DNA from: JAVBQJ01 sp045585875
Lineage (GTDB): Bacteria > Verrucomicrobiota > Lentisphaeria > Victivallales > Victivallaceae
DNA: 5,836 bases
Reading direction: 5' to 3'
NCBI GenBank assembly: GCA_045585875.1
Contig: JAZMZH010000198.1
Coordinates: forward strand, 1 to 5,836
Shown here: positions 1-4,827 of the stretch, piece after piece
Numbering within the stretch: position 1 is the stretch's first letter
Layout of the letters: each line of letters opens with the position of its first letter
Notes under the pieces: generated by a model
Seen by the model: only the letters and a program-made list of their open reading frames with translations
The model's database searches: none
Told to the model about the DNA's origin: nothing
Position numbers and translations under genes: made by a program

Positions 1-159
1 CGGCACCACCGAACAGACCGCGATCTTTCCGTCGGGGACATCCCCTTTTCCCAGTTCGGCGGTGGGGATCACTCTCACGATATACAACCCTCCCGCCGCA
101 TCGCAGACCGCGATGCGGGTATGGGTGTTTCCGACATCGAAGAGCGTGAGCGCGGCCAT
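1..159 (-). CDS. coaX: Type III pantothenate kinase, N-terminal fragment (runs off the left edge)
   Basis: The predicted enzyme phosphorylates pantothenate with ATP, the first step of coenzyme A synthesis, in the cytoplasm. Only 53 codons lie in the window, and the frame is open through base 1. Two hallmarks of the CoaX fold are visible. One is the DVGNTHTRI phosphate-binding loop at residues 8-16, immediately after the first beta strand. The other is AVCSVVP at residues 47-53, which matches the 'SVVP' strand-turn of CoaX. The spacing between them is somewhat shorter than in most CoaX proteins that I recall. The ATG at 159-157 starts three bases after the PilC stop codon. There is no good Shine-Dalgarno of its own (the upstream bases are TGAGCGGTTAGCGG), so translational coupling to pilC is likely. 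An ASKHA-fold alternative such as PilM was considered because pilC is next door, but SVVP favours CoaX. The C-terminal half is not visible. Confidence 0.72.
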   Translation of the reverse strand, partial: MAALTLFDVGNTHTRIAVCDAAGGLYIVRVIPTAELGKGDVPDGKIAVCSVVP

Positions 160-162
160 CCG

Positions 163-1416
163 CTAACCGCTCAGGGATTCCATGATCTTGACCAGCGGCG
201 CGAACATGGCGATGACGATCGTACCGACGATCACGGCCAGAAACATGATCATCAGGGGTTCGATCATGCTGGTCAGGGCGTCCACGGCGTTATCGACCTC
301 TTCCTCGTAGGTGTCGGCGATCTTTTCGAGCATTTCCGGCATCTTGCCGGTTTCCTCGCCGACCTCGATCATGCTTATGACCATCTGCGGGAAGATGCCG
401 GCGGCGGCAAGAGGAGCTGCGATGCCCTCGCCCTCCTTCACCGCGTCGTGGACCCGCTGGACTGCCCGCACCACCAGTTCGTTTCCGGCGGTATCCCGGA
501 CGATGATCAGCGAGTGCAGCACCGGGACGCCGGAGGACATCAGAGTGCCCAGAGTACGCGAAAAGCGGGAAATGGCGGTCTTCGAGATGATCGGGCCGAA
601 AAGCGGCATGTAGTACTTCACATAATCGATGCCGTACTTGCCCGGTTTGGTGAAGCCTATGATCTTGAGGAAAATGAAGATGCCCGCTATCCAGCAGAGC
701 ACGACCCACCATTTGGCCTGCACATACTGGCTGACGTTGAAGACGAATTCGGTGATGCCCGGGAGCGGCTGTCCGGCCAGCAGTTCGTCGAAAATGGTTT
801 TGAATTTCGGGACGATCACCACCATCAGAAATCCGGTGATGCCGATGGCCATGATGAGCACCGCGATCGGGTAGATCATGGCGCTCTTGACCCGGCCGGC
901 AATTTTGGCGGCCTTTTCCATGAACTGGGCCAGACGGTCGAGAATCGTCTCCATGGCGCCGGCGGCCTCTCCGGCCCGGACCATGTTCAGGAAGAGTCGG
1001 TCGAAGGTCTTGGGATTCAGAGACAGCGCCTCCGAAAAAGTCGCTCCGGTTTCCACCGAATCGGCGGTTTCGCCGAGGATGCGGCGGGTAATCGGGCTCT
1101 TGGCCTGACGTTCGAGCGTGCGGAGAGAACGGATCAGGGGCAGACCGGCCTCCAGCAGAGTCGCCAGCTGCCGGGTGACCACGGTCAGCTCCTTGCGTTT
1201 GATCTTGGCGGCGCCGATGGATATATTGAGCCCCGAACCTCCGCGGCGTTTCTTCGGGGCGGCCACGGACGGCCCGGCGCTTTGCGAGGTGATGGCGGTG
1301 GGAAACAAGCCCTGTTTCTTAAGTTCGGCGGCTACGGTTTCCTCATTCGGGGCATCAATCTTCCCCTTGAGCTCCTTGCCGGAACTGTCAACAGCCACGT
1401 AATTGAAATACGGCAT
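163..1416 (-). CDS. pilC: Type IV pilus / type II secretion inner-membrane platform protein (PilC/GspF family)
   Basis: This is the polytopic inner-membrane platform of a type IV pilus or type II secretion machine. It couples the cytoplasmic assembly ATPase to pseudopilin polymerisation. The N-terminus MPYFNYVAVDSSGKELKG is the typical PilC/GspF opening. A lysine/arginine-rich linker follows (about 55-62). Two homologous GspF cytoplasmic domains come next, at about 74-195 and 278-400. Each contains the family signature of a helical repeat ending in a glycine/glutamate motif: MVRAGEAAGAMETILDRLA at 145-163 and MIEVGEETGKMPEMLEKIA at 349-367. Hydrophobic segments at about 181-202, 236-255 and 386-407 give the expected three membrane helices. 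The 417-aa length is normal (about 400). The start is supported by AAAGGTG four bases upstream. It is the first gene of a minus-strand unit with coaX behind it and the CDF gene divergent in front. No pilin, PilB or PilT gene is in the window, so pilus versus secretion cannot be decided. The reading frame is intact. Confidence 0.95.
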   Translation of the reverse strand: MPYFNYVAVDSSGKELKGKIDAPNEETVAAELKKQGLFPTAITSQSAGPSVAAPKKRRGGSGLNISIGAAKIKRKELTVVTRQLATLLEAGLPLIRSLRTLERQAKSPITRRILGETADSVETGATFSEALSLNPKTFDRLFLNMVRAGEAAGAMETILDRLAQFMEKAAKIAGRVKSAMIYPIAVLIMAIGITGFLMVVIVPKFKTIFDELLAGQPLPGITEFVFNVSQYVQAKWWVVLCWIAGIFIFLKIIGFTKPGKYGIDYVKYYMPLFGPIISKTAISRFSRTLGTLMSSGVPVLHSLIIVRDTAGNELVVRAVQRVHDAVKEGEGIAAPLAAAGIFPQMVISMIEVGEETGKMPEMLEKIADTYEEEVDNAVDALTSMIEPLMIMFLAVIVGTIVIAMFAPLVKIMESLSG

Positions 1417-1420
1417 ACAA

Positions 1421-1427
1421 CACCTTT
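1421..1427 (-). promoter_or_regulatory. Ribosome binding site of pilC
   Basis: The minus strand reads AAAGGTG followed by TTGT and then ATG. This is a good Shine-Dalgarno match, four bases from the start if the whole motif is used and six from the AAAGG core. It fixes the PilC start at base 1416. Confidence 0.7.
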
Positions 1428-1455
1428 GTTTTTTCTTGGAACGGCTTTACCGCCT

Positions 1456-1484
1456 AATATATACTGCGAAGAAGAGATTTTCCA
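1456..1484 (-). promoter_or_regulatory. Candidate sigma70-type promoter for pilC-coaX
   Basis: On the minus strand, TGGAAA (1484-1479, 4/6 to TTGACA) is followed by exactly 17 bases and then TATATT (1461-1456, 5/6 to TATAAT). Transcription would begin near 1449, leaving a leader of roughly 33 nt before the pilC ATG that includes the ribosome binding site. I checked for the GG-N10-GC spacing of a sigma54 promoter, which is common for pilus genes, and did not find it here. This is a match by eye only. Confidence 0.45.
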
Positions 1485-1503
1485 GTGCTTTCCGAATTTT
1501 TCC

Positions 1504-1525
1504 CGAAAATTTTTTTCAAAAAATT
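1504..1525 (+). promoter_or_regulatory. A/T-tract block resembling an RNA polymerase UP element
   Basis: The 22 bases 1504-1525 (AAAA, then seven T, C, six A, TT after an initial CG) fit the published UP-element pattern NNAAAWWTWTTTTNNNAAANNN at every position. Relative to the promoter at 1534-1562, however, the block sits about six bases further upstream than the standard placement. Part of it (1508-1515 and 1518-1525) also forms a perfect 8-bp inverted repeat around a 2-bp centre, AATTTTTT/AAAAAATT, so a curved-DNA element or protein operator is an equal possibility. Confidence 0.35.
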
Positions 1526-1533
1526 ACACGGCA

Positions 1534-1562
1534 TTGCAAAAATCCCGCTGCGGTGATATATT
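1534..1562 (+). promoter_or_regulatory. Candidate extended -10 promoter for the CDF transporter gene
   Basis: TTGCAA (1534-1539, 4/6 to TTGACA) is followed by a 17-base spacer and TATATT (1557-1562, 5/6 to TATAAT). The spacer ends TGA, giving the TGn extended -10. Transcription would start near 1568-1570, leaving a leader of about 55 nt. That is too short for a yybP-ykoY manganese riboswitch. Confidence 0.55.
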
Positions 1563-1608
1563 ATGCGACACACGGCGGCCGGCGGCGTACCGAATGTCCG
1601 CTCCGCCC

Positions 1609-1614
1609 GGGGAG
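1609..1614 (+). promoter_or_regulatory. Ribosome binding site of the CDF transporter
   Basis: GGGGAG lies ten bases before the ATG at 1625 and thirteen before a second in-frame ATG at 1628. The spacing favours the first ATG. The in-frame ATG much further upstream at 1403 overlaps pilC and encodes no family sequence, so it is rejected as the start. Confidence 0.55.
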
Positions 1615-1624
1615 AAAAAATCCG

Positions 1625-2794
1625 ATGATGACACAACTGCTGATCCGCGTATTCGTAAAGGACCGGACGCATGTGGAGCGGCCGCAGGTCCGGAGACGCT
1701 ACGGCGTCCTGAGCGGCGTCGTCGGCATCGCCGTAAACGCATTTCTGGCGGTGCTGAAATTCGCCGTGGGTTTTGCTTCGGGCAGCGTGGCGGTGGCCGC
1801 CGACGCGGTCAACAACCTGTCGGACGCCGGCAGCGCCGTGGTGACGCTCATGGGCTTCAAGCTCTCCGCCAAACCCGCCGACCGGGACCATCCTTTCGGC
1901 CACGGCCGGGTCGAGCATATCGCCGGAGTGGTGGTGGCGGTGGTGGTCATCGCCATGGGGCTGAATTTCCTCAAGGAATCCGCGCTGAGGATCGTCCATC
2001 CCGGCAAAGTGGATATGCCGACGGTGATGATCGTCCTGGTGATCGGGGCAATGGTGCTGAAGGGATGGCTGTACTTCTTTTACCGGTTCATCGGCAGGGC
2101 CATTTCCTCGGAAACCATTAAGGCGGCGTCCTTCGACAGCCTCAGCGACCTCTTCGCCACATCGGTTGTGCTGCTCTCGGTCATCTTCGGGAAATTTGTC
2201 GACTTCCCCGTTGACGGCTGCGCCGGAGTGGCGGTGGCGCTCCTGGTGGTGGTCGGAGGGGTGAAGATTCTCCGCGAAACCACCGATCCGCTCCTGGGGA
2301 CCCCTCCGAGCCCGGAACTGGTGAACGAGCTCCGTTCGCGGGTGCTCAAGTGCAGGGGCATCCGGGGCGTCCACGACATCATCATGCACAATTACGGTCC
2401 CAATCAGTACTTCGCCACCGCCCACGCCGAAGTCGATCCCGGCAGCGACATTCTGGCAGTGCACGATCTGCTGGAGCGGGCCGAAGTTGAAATCGGCAAA
2501 CACATGCCGGTGCATCTCCTCCTGCACTGCGATCCCGGCGACTCCTGCGATCCGGAATTGCGGCTCTGGCAGGGGCGTCTCGAAAACGTCGTCGCCGACC
2601 TGAATCCCCGCTACAAGGTCTACGACGTCCGCCTCATCCGGGAGGATCGTCTGCGGACGCTCACGTTCAACCTTCTGGTGCCCTGCGACGACGGGACCGG
2701 AGGTGAAGATTTGCAGAATTTCGTCTCCGAAGCGCTGGCGGTCCATCCCGATCCGCCGCGGATCAGACTGCGGATCGTCAGGTCGCGGGTCTGA
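1625..2794 (+). CDS. Cation diffusion facilitator (CDF) family divalent metal exporter, probable Mn/Fe type
   Basis: This is an inner-membrane proton-coupled antiporter that expels a divalent metal ion. The 389-aa protein has the CDF layout. Six hydrophobic helices fall at about 28-50, 52-78, 98-117, 133-155, 170-189 and 195-214. The family loop HPFGHGRVEH (89-98) is present. A cytoplasmic ferredoxin-like dimerisation domain (about 228-300, with GVHDIIMHNYGP) follows. After it come about 90 further residues with a second beta-alpha-beta-like unit (about 325-389). In TM2 the metal-site motif is NNLSD (N63, D67), and in TM5 it is DSLSD (D171, D175). The zinc-type histidine is therefore absent. 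Within the family, N/DxxxD pairs are associated with manganese or iron export, so Mn(II) efflux is my inference. The start is chosen from GGGGAG ten bases upstream and from the MTQLLIRVFVKD opening common to this subfamily. The gene is divergent from pilC, and no metal regulator is adjacent. The frame is intact. Confidence 0.92.
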   Translation: MMTQLLIRVFVKDRTHVERPQVRRRYGVLSGVVGIAVNAFLAVLKFAVGFASGSVAVAADAVNNLSDAGSAVVTLMGFKLSAKPADRDHPFGHGRVEHIAGVVVAVVVIAMGLNFLKESALRIVHPGKVDMPTVMIVLVIGAMVLKGWLYFFYRFIGRAISSETIKAASFDSLSDLFATSVVLLSVIFGKFVDFPVDGCAGVAVALLVVVGGVKILRETTDPLLGTPPSPELVNELRSRVLKCRGIRGVHDIIMHNYGPNQYFATAHAEVDPGSDILAVHDLLERAEVEIGKHMPVHLLLHCDPGDSCDPELRLWQGRLENVVADLNPRYKVYDVRLIREDRLRTLTFNLLVPCDDGTGGEDLQNFVSEALAVHPDPPRIRLRIVRSRV

Positions 2795-2796
2795 TC

Positions 2797-2814
2797 CGCC
2801 GGAAGAATCCGGCG
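2797..2814 (+). other. Stem-loop directly after the CDF stop codon
   Basis: CGCCGGA-AGAA-TCCGGCG is a perfect 7-bp stem with a 4-nt loop, beginning two bases after the stop codon. No T-run follows (the next bases are CTCGGCCGCGGGGG), so it is not a standard intrinsic terminator. It could stabilise an mRNA 3' end or weaken read-through into the next gene. Confidence 0.4.
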
Positions 2815-2865
2815 CTCGGCCGCGGGGGAAAAATTCAGAAGTCAACAATCATTCGGATCCTTATT

Positions 2866-4806
2866 ATGAAAGTAAACGCCATTGTCCTGGCCGCCGGCAT
2901 CGGCAGCCGTCTCATGCCCCTCACCGGGCATATTCCGAAACCGGCGCTCCCGGTGGGAGGCGAACCGCTGGTCAACCGGGTGATCCGCCGTCTCAAGGAG
3001 GCCGGAGCGGAGCGGATCGCCGTCAATCTTCATCACCTGCCGGAGCAGATTGTCGCCTGCGTCGACCGATCGCCGTACCGGGACAGCGTGACCTTTTTCC
3101 CGGAACCGGAGCTGCTGAACACCGCGGGCCCGCTCATCAATGCCAGAAGCCTCCTGTCCGAAGGAGAATACTTCATCCTCCACAACGGCGACGCCGCCTG
3201 CGATTTTGATCTGAAAACCATGCTGGCGCAACACATCGCCTCGGGGGCCGCCCTGACCATGGCCCTGCTGGACGGGCCGGACAACCGCGTCCTGGCGGAC
3301 AAAGAGGGCCGGGTGATCGACATCAACGGCATGACCGGCGCCGACCCGGCCTCCGGAAAAAAATACACCTACGCCTGCGTTTCGGTCTTTTCGCGGGATT
3401 TCTGGGAATGTCTGCCCGGAGAAGTCCGTCCCTGCTCCTTCGGAGAAGCCTGGGGGAACGCCTTCCGGCTCGGGAAAAAGATCATGGCTTATTTCCCGGG
3501 GGAGGAGTGCTTCTGGAACGACATCGGTTCCTTTGAGGAATATTTCGCCGCCAACAGCCGCATCGCCGACGGACAGGTCTTCCGCGGAGAGGGTTCCCGG
3601 ATCGATCCGGGAACGGTCTTCAGCGGGTTCAACATCATCGGCCGGAATTGCGAAATCGGTCCCGGAGCGCGCCTCCGGAACTGCGTCCTGCTGGACGGAG
3701 CCCGCGCGCCGGAGGGATATTCGGCCGATCAGATCTTCGGACGGGACTTCTCCTGCCACCGGGAGGAGAAGAGACTGCGGGAATTGAAGATCTTCGCAGG
3801 CCGAGGCGGGGAATACACATTCTCCAGTCTGCCGGAGCAGGGTTCGGATCGGAAATTCTACCGGGTCCGCGACATTTCCGGAGGTTCCCGGATCCTCATG
3901 TGTTCCGGCCCCGCGGACCGGGATTTTGAACGCTTCATCCGCCTCGGGCGGATCTTCTCCCGCTACGGGATGCTGACTCCGGAGATCTTCGCCTGGGAGA
4001 TTTCCGAATACACGGTCCTCATGGAGGACCTGGGGCGGCAGACGCTCTACGACATCGTCCGGGACGCGGACGAGGATGACATTCTGCTCTGGTACCGCAG
4101 AAGCCTGGAGGCGCTGATGACCTTTCAGGAGGGCGGCCGCGAGGCCGTCGGCGGGGAGGATCTCGAATACCGGATCTTCAACCGGAAGATCCTTTTGTGG
4201 GAATCGGAATACTTCATCGCCAATTTTCTGAACGCCCTGTGCGGACTCGAACTCGAGGGACCCGACGCCGAGGCGCTGAAACGGGAGACCGCCGCCGTCG
4301 CGCTGGCCGCGGAAACGATGCCCTGCGCGCCCATGCACCGGGATTACCAGTCCCAGAACATCATGATTTGCGGCGACACGGTGCGGCTGGTGGATTTCCA
4401 GGGGTCCCGTTTCGGGCCTTACACCTACGACGCCGCCAGCCTCATCCGCGATCCCTATGTGATGCTCTCCTCCGGAGTCCGGCGGCAGCTCCGCGCATAT
4501 TATCACCGTCTCTTGAACGAGCGGGGATTCCGCCTGAGCCGGGAGACTTTTACAAGGGATTATCTGCTGGGAGCCCTGCAGAGAAACATGCAGGCGCTCG
4601 GAGCCTACGGATTTTTATCCCTCCGCAAGGGCAAGCCCCGCTATCTCCGATACGCCGCTCCCTGCCTGAAGCTGCTCATGGAGGGCATCGACGAAATGCG
4701 GAGCCTGCCCGACGCGCCGGAGCTGGAAACCCTTGCGCAATACTGCCGGAGGGCCGAAGCGGTGCTGCCGGAGCGGGTGGCGGAACTCTCCGGAAAAGAT
4801 TCGTGA
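2866..4806 (+). CDS. Bifunctional sugar-1-phosphate nucleotidyltransferase / APH-fold sugar kinase (MurU-AmgK-like fusion)
   Basis: This 646-aa cytoplasmic protein joins two enzymes. Residues 1 to about 235 are a nucleotidyltransferase. The G-loop LAAGIGSRLMPLT runs from residue 8 to 20, followed by PKPALPVGG at 24-32 with K25. HNGD at 106-109 supplies the metal-binding aspartate D109, and WNDIG at 217-221 supplies D219. Residues about 243-282 carry hexapeptide-like repeats (IDPGTVF, IIGRNCEIGPGA, LRNCVLLDGA). Residues about 317-646 are an aminoglycoside-phosphotransferase-fold kinase: LPEQGSDRKFYRV (322-334) at the N-lobe glycine region, MEDLG (386-390), the catalytic loop HRDYQSQN (491-498; D493, N498) and metal-binding DFQG (510-513; D510). 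DFQG-SRFGPYTYDAASLIRD closely resembles AmgK, the anomeric MurNAc/GlcNAc kinase, and the first domain resembles its partner MurU. The combined inferred reaction is free sugar to sugar-1-phosphate to UDP-sugar, as in peptidoglycan recycling. LicC-LicA-type choline activation is a weaker alternative. The start lacks a clear Shine-Dalgarno but is fixed by the first beta strand, MKVNAIVLAAG. Substrate specificity is unproven. Confidence 0.85.
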   Translation: MKVNAIVLAAGIGSRLMPLTGHIPKPALPVGGEPLVNRVIRRLKEAGAERIAVNLHHLPEQIVACVDRSPYRDSVTFFPEPELLNTAGPLINARSLLSEGEYFILHNGDAACDFDLKTMLAQHIASGAALTMALLDGPDNRVLADKEGRVIDINGMTGADPASGKKYTYACVSVFSRDFWECLPGEVRPCSFGEAWGNAFRLGKKIMAYFPGEECFWNDIGSFEEYFAANSRIADGQVFRGEGSRIDPGTVFSGFNIIGRNCEIGPGARLRNCVLLDGARAPEGYSADQIFGRDFSCHREEKRLRELKIFAGRGGEYTFSSLPEQGSDRKFYRVRDISGGSRILMCSGPADRDFERFIRLGRIFSRYGMLTPEIFAWEISEYTVLMEDLGRQTLYDIVRDADEDDILLWYRRSLEALMTFQEGGREAVGGEDLEYRIFNRKILLWESEYFIANFLNALCGLELEGPDAEALKRETAAVALAAETMPCAPMHRDYQSQNIMICGDTVRLVDFQGSRFGPYTYDAASLIRDPYVMLSSGVRRQLRAYYHRLLNERGFRLSRETFTRDYLLGALQRNMQALGAYGFLSLRKGKPRYLRYAAPCLKLLMEGIDEMRSLPDAPELETLAQYCRRAEAVLPERVAELSGKDS

Positions 4807-4827
4807 AATACGGACATCCGGGCCCCT

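Larger units (their letters stand above)
1417..1624. other. Divergent intergenic region between pilC and the CDF transporter gene
   Basis: These 208 bp are the only sizeable gene-free stretch. I find no RNA gene or small ORF with a credible start. The region holds a candidate minus-strand promoter near 1456-1484, an A/T-tract block at 1504-1525, a candidate plus-strand promoter at 1534-1562, and a G+C-rich leader of about 55 nt ahead of the transporter. It is markedly more A+T-rich than its flanks, as expected of a promoter region. Confidence 0.8.

Noticed and set aside
1440..1500. Sigma54 promoter for pilC
   Set aside because: Minus-strand GG and GC pairs are present but 14 bases apart instead of the required 10.
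1403..1624. Upstream in-frame ATG extension of the CDF transporter by 74 residues
   Set aside because: The extension overlaps the pilC start and the putative promoter. It encodes no family sequence, and a ribosome binding site supports the ATG at 1625.
1563..1624. yybP-ykoY manganese riboswitch ahead of the metal exporter
   Set aside because: The leader is only about 55 nt and shows none of the conserved riboswitch loops.
121..2121. Very long plus-strand open frame (666 codons) across pilC
   Set aside because: It is antisense to a clearly real PilC gene. Its translation is low-complexity and rich in His, Asp, Gly and Arg with no family motif. Such frames are common opposite G+C-rich genes.
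1454..2848. 464-codon minus-strand open frame opposite the CDF gene
   Set aside because: It is a composition-driven shadow of the transporter. It also runs through the divergent promoter region and encodes His/Asp/Gly-rich sequence with no motif.
2842..4506. 554-codon minus-strand open frame opposite the fusion gene
   Set aside because: All conserved motifs of the nucleotidyltransferase and kinase lie on the plus strand. The antisense translation shows no recognisable domain or ribosome binding site.
4785..4825. Hairpin CCGGA...TCCGG spanning the fusion gene stop codon as a terminator
   Set aside because: It has only five pairs around a 22-nt loop, with no T-run on either strand.
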